From Pseudomonadales bacterium (GTDB taxonomy: Bacteria > Pseudomonadota > Gammaproteobacteria > Pseudomonadales > Pseudohongiellaceae), in contig JACKOH010000002.1 in NCBI GenBank assembly GCA_024234395.1, positions 744,001-808,000 of the forward strand: a stretch of 64,000 nucleotides of DNA. Direction: 5' to 3'. How positions within the stretch are numbered: the first letter of the stretch is position 1; each line of letters starts with the position of its first letter. Position numbers and translations under genes: made by a program. Positions 45,878-54,499 of this stretch are shown in pieces. The notes under the pieces were generated by a model. It made no database searches, was not told where the DNA came from, and was given only the letters and a program-made list of their open reading frames with translations.

Positions 45878-45991
45878 AGCCCTAAGATTGGGCACCTTTT
45901 CGGCTCAAAACCGTTCGCAAGGCTCCGCAAAAGTGAGCGCTGATGGCGCTTTTACTCCTTATCTATTTGATATTGCTCTATAAATAACAAC

Positions 45992-46007
45992 TGGCATGGC
46001 GCATGCA
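45992..46007 (+). promoter_or_regulatory. Sigma54 promoter of glnK-amtB
   Basis: TGGCATGGCGCATGCA keeps the GG of the -24 and the GC of the -12 element with the required spacing (TGGCAC-N5-TTGCW consensus). With the NtrC site it shows that glnK-amtB is switched on under nitrogen limitation. Confidence 0.85.
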
Positions 46008-46081
46008 TAAGTGGACCCACAGTGCTAAAAACGTATCCATTCTGAATGGCAGAACGGGTAACACTTACTAAGGAGCGAAAA

Positions 46082-46420
46082 ATGAAACTAGTGACGGCTA
46101 TTATTAAGCCATTCAAGCTGGACGATGTCCGCGAGGCATTGTCCGAAATCGGGGTACAAGGCATCACCGTTACCGAGGTGAAAGGTTTTGGTCGCCAGAA
46201 GGGCCATACCGAGTTGTATCGGGGTGCCGAATACGTCGTGGATTTCCTGCCTAAAGTGAAACTCGAAGTTGCCATCGGCGATTCTCTGCTGGACCAGACG
46301 CTGGAAGCCATTACCAAGGCGGCAAATACCGGCAAGATCGGTGACGGCAAAATCTTCGTCTCCGACCTCTCACAGATCATTCGGATCCGTACCGGCGAAA
46401 CCGGGGAAGAGGCGGTATAA
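46082..46420 (+). CDS. glnK: Nitrogen regulatory protein P-II (GlnK)
   Basis: Trimeric P-II signal protein of 112 residues that senses 2-oxoglutarate and ATP/ADP and blocks AmtB. Seen: start MKLVTAIIKPFKLDDVREAL, T-loop with the uridylylation Tyr51 (TELYRGAEY) and B-loop region TGKIGDGKIFV. The ATG at 46082 has AGGAG upstream; the frame is open to 46046. It lies 62 bp before amtB. GlnK rather than GlnB is indicated by the link to amtB and by the sigma54 promoter. Confidence 0.96.
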   Translation: MKLVTAIIKPFKLDDVREALSEIGVQGITVTEVKGFGRQKGHTELYRGAEYVVDFLPKVKLEVAIGDSLLDQTLEAITKAANTGKIGDGKIFVSDLSQIIRIRTGETGEEAV

Positions 46421-46482
46421 GCGCTCATCTCAAACGACAAATTATCAGCTACTGGTCAGATGACCGTTATTGGAGGCTAAAG

Positions 46483-47754
46483 GTGGAAAACCAAATTTTT
46501 GAATTGCAATATGCAATGGATACATTTTACTTTCTCGTCATGGGCGCCCTCGTGATGTGGATGGCAGCCGGCTTTGCCATGCTCGAGGCAGGTCTGGTGC
46601 GTGCCAAGAACACCACGGAGATTTTGACCAAGAACGTCGCCCTGTTCGCAATCGCCTGTACTATGTACCTGATCTGCGGGTATCAGCTCATGTACGGCGG
46701 TGGCTACTTTCTCAGTGGCGTCACCACGGTTGCCCAGATGGACGACGCGGCTATCGCGCAGGTGCTGGTTGATTCGGCGGAAGCCGGTTTCGACGGCGAC
46801 TCGGTCTACTCCGGCGCTTCAGACTTTTTCTTCCAGGTGGTCTTCGTTGCCACTGCCATGTCCATCGTATCCGGTGCCGTGGCAGAGCGTATGAAGCTGT
46901 GGGCCTTCCTGATCTTCGCCATCTTCATGACTGGCGTCATCTACCCGGTTGAAGGTGGCTGGACCTGGGGTGGTAACGAAGTCCCGTTACTCGGTGCCCT
47001 GAGCTACAGTGACTATGCCGGTTCCGGTATCGTGCACATGGCTGGTGCTTCCGCTGCCCTGGCCGGTGTCCTGCTGCTTGGCCCACGTAGGGGCAAGTAC
47101 GGTAAAGATGGTTCCATCAAGCCGATTCCCGGCGCCAACTTGCCCTTGGCTACCCTCGGTACCTTCATCCTGTGGATGGGCTGGTTTGGATTCAACGGTG
47201 GTTCCACGCTGAAGCTGGGTGGTATAGGCGTCGCCAACGAAGTTGCCAACGTGTTCCTGAACACCAACGCTGCCGCAGCCGGTGGCCTGATTTCCGCAAT
47301 GATCGTTGCCCGTATCATGTTCGGCAAGACCGACCTCACCATGGTACTTAACGGTGCCCTGGCCGGCCTGGTCGCCATCACCGCCGAACCTGCCGATCCG
47401 TCTCCGCTGCTGGCGACTATCATCGGTGCCATAGGCGGTATCATCGTAGTGTTCAGCATCGTGACTCTCGACAAGCTGAAGATTGACGATCCGGTCGGTG
47501 CCATCTCGGTACACGGTGTGGTCGGCTTTTTCGGAGTCATGGCAGTACTGTTCTCCGATGCGGATGCGACCCTGATGGGACAGCTTACCGGTGCCCTGGT
47601 AATCGCCATCTGGGTTTTCGTCACCAGCATGATCGTCTGGCTTGCCCTCAAATTCACCATGGGCCTGCGGGTTTCCGAGGAAGAGGAAGAGGAAGGCATG
47701 GACCTGATCGATTGTGGTATGGAGGCATATCCGGAATTCGTAACAGCCAAGTAA
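46483..47754 (+). CDS. amtB: Ammonium transporter AmtB
   Basis: Inner-membrane ammonium channel of 423 residues with about eleven membrane segments and no evident cleaved signal peptide. Seen: DTFYFLVMGALVMWMAAGF at the start, the family signature around YPVEGGWTWGG and DYAGSGIVHMAGASAAL (second part holding one twin-histidine residue), and the second His in SVHGVVGFFG. The cytoplasmic tail (about 25 residues, EEEEEEGMD) is acidic. The start is GTG 46483 with TGGAGG upstream. Regulated with glnK. Confidence 0.96.
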   Translation: MENQIFELQYAMDTFYFLVMGALVMWMAAGFAMLEAGLVRAKNTTEILTKNVALFAIACTMYLICGYQLMYGGGYFLSGVTTVAQMDDAAIAQVLVDSAEAGFDGDSVYSGASDFFFQVVFVATAMSIVSGAVAERMKLWAFLIFAIFMTGVIYPVEGGWTWGGNEVPLLGALSYSDYAGSGIVHMAGASAALAGVLLLGPRRGKYGKDGSIKPIPGANLPLATLGTFILWMGWFGFNGGSTLKLGGIGVANEVANVFLNTNAAAAGGLISAMIVARIMFGKTDLTMVLNGALAGLVAITAEPADPSPLLATIIGAIGGIIVVFSIVTLDKLKIDDPVGAISVHGVVGFFGVMAVLFSDADATLMGQLTGALVIAIWVFVTSMIVWLALKFTMGLRVSEEEEEEGMDLIDCGMEAYPEFVTAK

Positions 47755-47822
47755 TGCTGTTGCCTCTGACTTCTCTCCCGGGTTTTTTACAAACCCACTC
47801 GGCGTAAAGTGATTACGTCTAC

Positions 47823-47851
47823 GCGCCCCCGCAAGGGGGCGCTTTTTTTTT
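47823..47851 (+). terminator. Rho-independent terminator of glnK-amtB
   Basis: GCGCCCCC and GGGGGCGC form an 8-bp stem with loop GCAA and a run of nine T. Confidence 0.95.
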
Positions 47852-47935
47852 AGCATTGATTATTTCCAGACCAGTCGCGCCGCTCAAGGTCAATTCGGAA
47901 GTAACCCGCACCGCAACTGATGAAGATGGCGAGAG

Positions 47936-47974
47936 GGTAAAGGGGACAGTCCCGCAGGGACAGTCCCCTTTACC
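47936..47974. repeat. GGGACAGTCCC palindrome
   Basis: Arms of 18 bp (GGTAAAGGGGACAGTCCC and its partner) with one mismatch and a 3-base loop. It marks one end of the long repeat unit that follows. Confidence 0.8.
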
Positions 47975-48575
47975 GATCCGGGCCAGGGGAGACTGGTCCT
48001 CCGCAACGTGCACTCCCGCGGGGGTCTCTCCCTCGGTCGCCAGCCCAGGAAAACGGTTTTACCCGGTCAGGCAGTGTGGCTTTTTTTTTTCGCATCGTCC
48101 CCGGACTGGTGCTTGGAGTCGAGGTTCTGCATTGGTCATGAAATTCATAGCGGGTAACGTATTCCTTGAATCTGGATAGATAACTGGAGCGACGAAAGTA
48201 CTGTGAATCGAAGCCATAGGATTGGGAATTCAACACTTCACCAGGTGTTTTTGGCGAGGGTCTTGTGCGGCGGCAATAAGAGGACCAGCGCTGAACGGCG
48301 AAAAATGACCGCTTTCCAGGGCATTTTTCAATGTGAAGGGACCCCGGAAGGGCGCGGTCCGCCGCCGCACAAGACCCCTGCCGGGCACACCGCTCGAAGC
48401 CAAGAAAACCACGTGTCTGCGCAATCTACTGACGATTCCTGAGAGACCACACCGGTCCAGTGGAATCTGATCCTCCGCAACCTGCCCCCCGCCGGGGTTG
48501 ACTCCCTCGGTCGCGAACCCTGGAAGCGACCTGGATCGCTCAGTCGGTGCGCCGTTCGGTGCCCGTTCAACGGTC
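47975..48575 (-). repeat. About 500-bp repeat family, inverted locus
   Basis: Read on the minus strand, 48420 to about 47975 is a diverged full copy of the units at 55700-56700, and 48570 to 48421 is the end part of a second one. Shared blocks: CTTCGAGCGG with CCGGCAGGGGTCTT, GCCGTTCAGCGCTGGTCC, CGACCGAGGGAG and GTTGCGGAGGA. A perfect 17-bp inverted repeat (48258-48274 and 48361-48377) frames an inner hairpin element of about 120 bp. No real gene is present, although spurious open frames occur. Confidence 0.75.
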
Positions 48576-48635
48576 AGTCTTCTGCAGTCGGACCGGGTAG
48601 CGCTTTTGTGAACCAGCTCTCCACCCTGATTCAAT

Positions 48636-48658
48636 AAACTGACACTCTCTGTCAGTTT
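48636..48658. promoter_or_regulatory. Dyad next to the CRP-type box
   Basis: AAACTGACA-N5-TGTCAGTTT is a perfect 9-bp inverted repeat that directly abuts the CRP-type box. It may be an operator for a second regulator. Confidence 0.45.
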
Positions 48659-48700
48659 GTGACGTTTCTCACAGGCCGCAGACCCGAAAGAACGTAAGCT
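48658..48700 (+). promoter_or_regulatory. Perfect CRP-type box and -10 upstream of the HD-GYP gene
   Basis: TGTGA-CGTTTC-TCACA at 48658-48673 matches the CRP core palindrome. TAAGCT starts at 48695, again 29.5 bp from the dyad centre. The predicted transcript start is at or next to the ATG (48707), so the message could be leaderless. Confidence 0.6.
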
Positions 48701-48706
48701 CACTCC

Positions 48707-50020
48707 ATGTCCAGTAGTAACTCCACACCTGTCTCGAAACCCCAGAATCACTGGATCCGCATCCACGCGCGTGATCTGGTGCTGGGTATGTTCATCATTG
48801 AGCTGGATCGCCCCTGGCGCGATACACCGTTCCCTATCAATGGCTTTCACCTGCGCAAGTTTGATCAGATCCAGACCTTGAGAGCTCTATGTGAGACGGT
48901 CTATATCGATCCGTCGAAGGGCGCCAGTCCCCGCAGCAGAGAACCTACCAAGCTCACTATTCTGAGCAGCGCACGCAAGCGCGCCCCTGAATCCCAGGCC
49001 CTGAATGTCAATCCGGAAGTCTATCCGCGCACCCGTTCGGTGAAGCAGGAGATTGACAATGCAGAACACCTCTACGCTCAGCTGGAACAGACCCTTGACC
49101 GTGCCATAGCCAACGCCCGCGCGCAGAAAGCACTGGGGCTGGAAGAAATTTACCGGCTGGGCAGAGAAACCATCGCCTCGGCAATACGCAACCCGGATGG
49201 TTTCATCTGGTTTCTGAATACCAGCGAAGCCGGCAATTGCCTGCTCAAGCACAGCATTCGTGCGGCCGTGTGGGCCACTGTGTTTGCCTGTTACGTGGGA
49301 TTTCCCAGGAGCGATATCGAAGCCCTGTTTGTGGGCACACTACTCGCCGATATCGGTATGGCAAAATTCCCGCCGGAGTTCGTGTGCAGAAGCGGTCCCT
49401 TTACCCGTCAGGAATATCTGCACTACCGCAAACACGTAGGGATCAGTGTGGATATTCTGCGGGCCGAGGAAGACCTGGATCCCCAGGTTATCAATATCGC
49501 CCGCTCACATCACGAACGCCATGATGGCAGGGGCTTTCCACGTGGCAAACGAGGCGATCAGATCACCCTGCCGGCACGTATCGCCAACCTGGCCTACAGT
49601 TACGAAAGGCTGTTGCGGCGTTCTTCGGAGGCGGATCTGTCACCTGCCACCGCAGTCAGTCGACTCTACAAGCAGCGCAAGATCAAATTCGCCGACCAGC
49701 TGGTTTATGAATTTATCAAGGCTATCGGTATGTTTCCCGCGGGCTCGGTCGTGGAACTGGCCACCGGAGAAATCGGTATTGTGACCGAACAGAATCCGAA
49801 TCAGCGTCTTACTCCGAAAATTACCGTGGTAACCACTGCCCGTAAACAGCTCAAGAATCAGTTTGCACAGATTAACCGGGGCGGTAACAAGGATCAGGAC
49901 CTGGTCACTTCCATTACCCGCTCGCTCAAGCGCGGCAGTTACAATATTGACCCGGTACGTCTCACGGACAGACTGTTCGGAAGGCGCTTCGGATTAGGCA
50001 AGCTGGGATTGCGTTTCTGA
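48707..50020 (+). CDS. DUF3391 plus degenerate HD-GYP protein
   Basis: Protein of 437 residues built like a c-di-GMP phosphodiesterase: DUF3391 at about 15-70 (HARDLVLGMFIIELDRPW) and an HD-GYP domain at about 170-330. Several metal-site residues are changed: the HD pair reads LLADIGM, so the His is Ala214, Asp215 is kept, and the Lys after it is Met218. The last Asp motif (usually VADVYDA) reads NLAYSYE. The histidines of YRKH and SHHERHDGRGFP remain, with GFP instead of GYP. Catalysis is therefore doubtful; a c-di-GMP-binding or scaffold role is possible. The gene stands alone behind a CRP-type promoter. No good ribosome binding site precedes the ATG. Confidence 0.87.
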   Translation: MSSSNSTPVSKPQNHWIRIHARDLVLGMFIIELDRPWRDTPFPINGFHLRKFDQIQTLRALCETVYIDPSKGASPRSREPTKLTILSSARKRAPESQALNVNPEVYPRTRSVKQEIDNAEHLYAQLEQTLDRAIANARAQKALGLEEIYRLGRETIASAIRNPDGFIWFLNTSEAGNCLLKHSIRAAVWATVFACYVGFPRSDIEALFVGTLLADIGMAKFPPEFVCRSGPFTRQEYLHYRKHVGISVDILRAEEDLDPQVINIARSHHERHDGRGFPRGKRGDQITLPARIANLAYSYERLLRRSSEADLSPATAVSRLYKQRKIKFADQLVYEFIKAIGMFPAGSVVELATGEIGIVTEQNPNQRLTPKITVVTTARKQLKNQFAQINRGGNKDQDLVTSITRSLKRGSYNIDPVRLTDRLFGRRFGLGKLGLRF

Positions 50021-50077
50021 CCTGACCCGACTCGACCCTGCCAGCAGTTATCCGTCAGAGTCCGGTAGTAACGCAAC

Positions 50078-50803
50078 TCAGCTTTGCAGATCGCCGAACA
50101 GGTATTGTAATAGAGTCAGCGCGACAACCGGCGCCGTCTCCGTGCGCAGCACCCTCGGGCCCAGCCTGACACACCGATACCGGTGCTGCTGTGCCGATAA
50201 GACTTCCGCGTCACTGAATCCACCTTCCGGCCCGATCAGTAGAATGAGAGTTCCAGACGGGGAAAGCGTTGAAAAACCGGGTTCGCCGCTGCCATCCAGC
50301 AGTATCCCGCCGGGATAGCGATTCAGCCACTCGCCCAGATCCATCGGCTCGCCAATCTCGGGGACGGAGCTGCGGCCGCATTGCTCACTGGCACTGATCG
50401 CCACCTTCTGCCAGTGGGCCGACTTCTTCTGCAGCCGGTCCTGACCCAGCCTAACTTCGCAGAATTCTGTGACAACCGGAGTAATGAGACTGACGCCAAG
50501 TTCGGTGGACTTCTGAATTGCATAGTCAAAGCGTTCGCCACGGGATAACCCCAGTCCCAGATGTACGGCCAGTTGCGGGTTGGCAAAGTTTTCCTGCTTT
50601 TCAAGCAGCTTCACGGTCACGCTGTGTCGGTCGACCCTTTCGACCGTGGCCGAAAATTCGCCGTCGTTACTGTTGAACAGGTTGACCGCATCTCCCGGTT
50701 TGAGGCGCAGTACACGCCCCAGGTAATGCGAACCTTCGGAGTCCAGAACCAGAGTGCTGTCAGCAATCAGCTTCTGTTGCTGATAAATCCTGGAACGTCG
50801 CAT
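50078..50803 (-). CDS. rsmE: 16S rRNA m3U1498 methyltransferase RsmE
   Basis: SPOUT-class methyltransferase that modifies U1498 of 16S rRNA. It has the N-terminal PUA-like domain (about 1-70), the family phrase LGLGLSRGERFDYAIQKSTELGV and the SAM-binding knot LILLIGPEGGFSDAE, then VRLGPRVLRTETA. The ATG at 50803 (MRRSRIYQ) matches the usual start best; one at 50812 is also possible. It follows metF by 96 bp on the same strand. Confidence 0.94.
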   Translation of the reverse strand: MRRSRIYQQQKLIADSTLVLDSEGSHYLGRVLRLKPGDAVNLFNSNDGEFSATVERVDRHSVTVKLLEKQENFANPQLAVHLGLGLSRGERFDYAIQKSTELGVSLITPVVTEFCEVRLGQDRLQKKSAHWQKVAISASEQCGRSSVPEIGEPMDLGEWLNRYPGGILLDGSGEPGFSTLSPSGTLILLIGPEGGFSDAEVLSAQQHRYRCVRLGPRVLRTETAPVVALTLLQYLFGDLQS

Positions 50804-50899
50804 GCAAGGCATCCTTGTGGGAAACGTTATTTATTGCCTGCCTCAAGGCTTCCCGACTCCGGTCCGACTCCGAACGGGTTCCAACCCCGAACTACCGGG

Positions 50900-51757
50900 T
50901 CAGCGGTTTGACAGATCGAGGTTTTGCCAGATTGTGCTGACGCTGCCCGCCTGATTCATGGCATAGAAATGTAAACCGGGTGCGCCACCCGCCAGCAGTT
51001 TTTCACACAGGCTCGTGACCACGTCGATCCCGAAACTGCGCAGGCTTTCGGTATCGTCTCCGTAACCTTCCAGGCGCCGCTGAATCCAGCGCGGAATCTC
51101 GGCGCCGCAGTTGGCACTGAAGCGGGCCAGCTTTTCATAATTGGTGATCGGCATGATGCCCGGTACGACCGGTATCCGGATTCCTGCACCGGCGCACTGA
51201 TCCAGGAAATAGAAGTAAGCATCCGGGTTATAGAAATACTGGGTAATGGCCGAGTCGGCGCCGGCGTCCACCTTGATTCTGAAGTAATCGATATCAGTCC
51301 GGTAATCTTTCGCTGCCGGGTGGATTTCCGGATAACAGGCGACGTCGATGTGGAAGTGGTCGCCAGTCTCCCGGCGCACGAAGCTGACCAGCTCGCTGGC
51401 ATAGCGATGCTGGCTGCTGCCGTACCCGGACGGGAGGTCGCCGCGCAGAACAACCAGCCGATCGATACCGGCCTGCTGATAGCTGCGCAACAACTCCCCG
51501 ACTTCCTGATCCGAGGAGCCACCGAATGACAGGTGTGGCGCAACCTTGGAGCCGCGCTCTTTCAGGGCCAGAACAATCTGTCGTGTTCCCTCCCGGGTCG
51601 AACCACCGGCACCATAAGTGACTGAAAAAAACTCCGGACCCAATGCCGCCAGCCGGTCGTGAACAGCCAGCAGTTTTTCCCGCCCCTCATCGGTGCGGGG
51701 CGGGAAAAACTCGATACTGAAGTGGGTTGAAACTTCGTTACTGTCTGAAGTGCTCAA
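50900..51757 (-). CDS. metF: 5,10-methylenetetrahydrofolate reductase
   Basis: FAD enzyme making 5-methyltetrahydrofolate for methionine synthesis. The 285 residues begin with a short tail and then FSIEFFPPRTDEGREKL, with FSVTYGAGGSTREGT, LVVLRGDLPSG, the YPEIHPAAKD region and ITQYFYNPDAYF. The start is a TTG at 51757; no in-frame ATG exists near the N-terminus. It lies 40 bp downstream of ahcY and belongs to the SahR-controlled methyl-cycle operon. Confidence 0.95.
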   Translation of the reverse strand: MSTSDSNEVSTHFSIEFFPPRTDEGREKLLAVHDRLAALGPEFFSVTYGAGGSTREGTRQIVLALKERGSKVAPHLSFGGSSDQEVGELLRSYQQAGIDRLVVLRGDLPSGYGSSQHRYASELVSFVRRETGDHFHIDVACYPEIHPAAKDYRTDIDYFRIKVDAGADSAITQYFYNPDAYFYFLDQCAGAGIRIPVVPGIMPITNYEKLARFSANCGAEIPRWIQRRLEGYGDDTESLRSFGIDVVTSLCEKLLAGGAPGLHFYAMNQAGSVSTIWQNLDLSNR

Positions 51758-51797
51758 GTTGGTACCTGCGATTCACTCTTCGGTGTTACCGGGTTAA

Positions 51798-53207
51798 TCA
51801 GTATTTGTAACTGTCGGTCTTGAATGGACCGGTCAGCGGGACGTTGATGTATTTAGCCTGGGGCTGGGTCAGTTTGGTTATTACCCCCCCGAAACCGCCT
51901 ACCATCAGGGCAGCCACTTCTTCGTCCAGCTTTTTCGGCAGCACTTCCACAGTCAGATTCTGCTTTTTCAGCTCCGGAGACAGTGCTGCAAAGCCCTTCT
52001 TGTAGAGGTGGATCTGAGCCAGAACCTGATTGGCAAACGAGCCGTCCATGATTCGCGAAGGATGCCCGGTGGCATTACCCAGGTTAATCAGGCGGCCTTC
52101 AGACAGCAATATCAGGTAGTCTTCGGAATCGGCCTCGCGATCCTGACGGTAAATTTTATGAACCTGATCTTTGATCTTCTCCCAGGTCCAGTTGTCGCGC
52201 ATGTACTGAGTGTCGATTTCGTTGTCGAAATGCCCGATGTTACAGATCACCGCGCCGGCCTTGACCGACTGCAGCATGAACTTGTCGCAGACATTGATAT
52301 TGCCGGTAGTAGTCACGATCAGGTCCATCGCTCCCAGCAGCGAGGTGTTGATACCTTCCAGGGTGCCGGTATTGATTCCGCCCTGGTATGGTGAGACCAC
52401 CTCGTACCCATCCATGCAGGCCTGCATGGCGCAGATGGGATCGATTTCCGACACTTTCACGATCATGCCTTCCTGGCGCAGGCTCTGGGCAGAGCCCTTG
52501 CCCACGTCGCCATAGCCGATCACCAGCGCGTGACGGCCCGCCAGCAACATGTCGGTGCCCCGCTTGATGCCATCGTTCAGGCTGTGACGACAGCCATATT
52601 TGTTATCGTTCTTGGACTTGGTAACGGAATCGTTGACGTTGATAGCCGGAACCTTGAGTGTGCCGCTTTCAAGCATTTCCAGCAGCCGGTGTACGCCGGT
52701 CGTGGTTTCTTCGGTGATACCGTGAATGCTCTCCAGCAGTTGCGGATATTTATCATGTACCATGGCGGTCAGGTCACCACCATCGTCAAGAATCATGTTG
52801 GCATCCCAGATCTCTCCGTCTTTCAGTATGGTCTGCTCGATGCACCACTCGCCTTCTTCCACAGTCTGGCCTTTCCAGGCATAAACTGCGATACCGGAGG
52901 CAGCAATGCAGGCAGCGGCATGGTCCTGGGTCGAGAAAATATTACAGGACGACCAGCGCACTTCCGCGCCCAGCTCCACCAGGGTTTCAATGAGCACCGC
53001 CGTTTGCACGGTCATGTGAATGCAGCCGAGAATCCTGGCGCCGGCCAGGGGCTTTTCTGCCGAGTACTTGCGTCGCAACGCCATCAATGCCGGCATTTCC
53101 GCTTCCGCCAGGGTCACTTCCCGGCGACCATAATCCGCCAGACCGATGTCGGCCACCTTGTAATCCTGCTTGAGTGTTTCCGCTTTCTGAGTGGACAAAC
53201 TGCTCAT
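51798..53207 (-). CDS. ahcY: Adenosylhomocysteinase
   Basis: NAD-dependent hydrolase that splits S-adenosylhomocysteine to adenosine and homocysteine. The 469 residues show the substrate region GCIHMTVQTAVLIETL, SCNIFSTQDHAAACIA, the NAD site GYGDVGKGSAQSL and the C-terminal Lys/Tyr end (GPFKTDSYKY), which reaches into the neighbouring subunit. The ATG at 53207 is preferred to the TTG at 53213. Removal of SAH recycles the metK product, and the 37-bp gap to metK shows co-transcription. Confidence 0.97.
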   Translation of the reverse strand: MSSLSTQKAETLKQDYKVADIGLADYGRREVTLAEAEMPALMALRRKYSAEKPLAGARILGCIHMTVQTAVLIETLVELGAEVRWSSCNIFSTQDHAAACIAASGIAVYAWKGQTVEEGEWCIEQTILKDGEIWDANMILDDGGDLTAMVHDKYPQLLESIHGITEETTTGVHRLLEMLESGTLKVPAINVNDSVTKSKNDNKYGCRHSLNDGIKRGTDMLLAGRHALVIGYGDVGKGSAQSLRQEGMIVKVSEIDPICAMQACMDGYEVVSPYQGGINTGTLEGINTSLLGAMDLIVTTTGNINVCDKFMLQSVKAGAVICNIGHFDNEIDTQYMRDNWTWEKIKDQVHKIYRQDREADSEDYLILLSEGRLINLGNATGHPSRIMDGSFANQVLAQIHLYKKGFAALSPELKKQNLTVEVLPKKLDEEVAALMVGGFGGVITKLTQPQAKYINVPLTGPFKTDSYKY

Positions 53208-53244
53208 AATCAAATTGCTCCGTGAATTCCTGTGGTCTGTGAAA

Positions 53245-54405
53245 CTAGACGCCGGCCGCGTCTTTCAGTGCTGCCGCCCGGTCGGTTTTCTCCCAACTGA
53301 ACGAGTCGTCTTCACGGCCGAAGTGTCCGTAGGCGGCAGTCTTCTGGTAGATAGGTCTGATCAGATCCAGCATCTTGATCAAACCCTTGGGTCGTAATTC
53401 AAAATGCTCCCGAACCAGTTCGGTGATGCGCTTTTCGGAAATTTTCGCGGTACCGAAAGTCTCCACGCTGATGGAGGTGGGTTCGGCGACGCCGATCGCG
53501 TAGGAAAGCTGGATTTCACAGCGATCGGCGATACCGGCGGCGACGATATTCTTGGCCACATAACGGGCGATGTAGGCTGCTGATCGGTCAACCTTGGACG
53601 GATCCTTACCCGAGAACGCACCGCCACCGTGACGTGCCATCCCGCCGTAAGTGTCCACGATGATTTTTCGACCGGTCAGTCCGCAATCTCCATAAGGGCC
53701 GCCGATCACAAACCGTCCGGTCGGGTTGATAAAATATTTGGTGTTCTCGTCGATCCATTCTGACGGCAGTACCGGCTTGATGATTTCCTCCATGACCGCT
53801 TCCTGCAGAACCGCCATGCTGATCTCTTCACGGTGTTGGGTGGAAAGAACTACCGCATCGATGGAAACCGGCTTGCCGTCCTGGTAGCGGAACGTGATCT
53901 GACTCTTGGCATCCGGCTGCAGCCAGGGCAGGGTACCGTTCTTGCGTACTTCCGCCTGACGTTTTACCAGGCGATGCGAGTAGGTGATCGGAGCTGGCAT
54001 CAGCACATCGGTTTCGTTGGAGGCATAACCGAACATCAGCCCCTGGTCGCCGGCACCCTGTTCATGGTCATCGGTCTCGTCAACTCCCATGGCGATGTCG
54101 GCAGACTGTTTGCCAAGCGCGTTGATTACCGCGCAGGTGTTGCCGTCAAATCCGCTCTCAACATTGTTATAGCCGATTTCATTGACAGTCTTACGGATCA
54201 GGTCTTCATAATCGATACAGGCATCGGTCGTTACTTCTCCGGCAATAACAACCATGCCGGTCTTGACCAGTGTCTCGCATGCCACCCGGGAACGGGGGTC
54301 CGCTTTCAACAGGGCATCGAGGATCGCGTCAGAAATCTGATCCGCCATTTTGTCCGGGTGACCCTCGGAGACTGACTCCGAAGTAAAGAGAGAAGATTCC
54401 ATCAT
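53245..54405 (-). CDS. metK: S-adenosylmethionine synthase
   Basis: Makes SAM from methionine and ATP. The 386 residues begin LFTSESVSEGHPDKMADQ and contain the GDQGLMFGYA hexapeptide region and GGGAFSGKDPSKVDRSAAY (P-loop-like signature). The ATG at 54405 has AAGGA 7 bases upstream. It lies 94 bp downstream of the sahR-type gene. Confidence 0.97.
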   Translation of the reverse strand: MMESSLFTSESVSEGHPDKMADQISDAILDALLKADPRSRVACETLVKTGMVVIAGEVTTDACIDYEDLIRKTVNEIGYNNVESGFDGNTCAVINALGKQSADIAMGVDETDDHEQGAGDQGLMFGYASNETDVLMPAPITYSHRLVKRQAEVRKNGTLPWLQPDAKSQITFRYQDGKPVSIDAVVLSTQHREEISMAVLQEAVMEEIIKPVLPSEWIDENTKYFINPTGRFVIGGPYGDCGLTGRKIIVDTYGGMARHGGGAFSGKDPSKVDRSAAYIARYVAKNIVAAGIADRCEIQLSYAIGVAEPTSISVETFGTAKISEKRITELVREHFELRPKGLIKMLDLIRPIYQKTAAYGHFGREDDSFSWEKTDRAAALKDAAGV

Positions 54406-54499
54406 TAGTTTTTCCTTCGCTAGTCGTTCAATAAATCCAATTTGGTGTCAGGTATAACTGTTCAGTTGCCTGCATACACAGGTAAATCCATACGGGTCG

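Larger units (their letters stand above)
45781..46081 (+). other. Regulatory region of glnK-amtB
   Basis: A 301-bp region between divergent ubiK and glnK. It contains an NtrC-type site (45861-45877) and a sigma54 promoter (45992-46007), described separately. Nothing else was recognised. Confidence 0.6.

Noticed and set aside
45872..45895. Inverted repeat GGTGC ... GCACC next to the NtrC site
   Set aside because: The arms are in the opposite order to the NtrC consensus (GCAC ... GTGC), so it is not a second NtrC site.
48230..48850. Minus-strand open frame of 206 codons across the repeat and the HD-GYP start
   Set aside because: It lies mostly in the repeat unit and runs over a promoter and a real gene. 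Related frames appear shifted in the other repeat copies.
53208..53244. Search for an SAH riboswitch in front of ahcY
   Set aside because: Only 37 bp separate metK and ahcY, too short for the riboswitch; control is explained by the SahR operator upstream.
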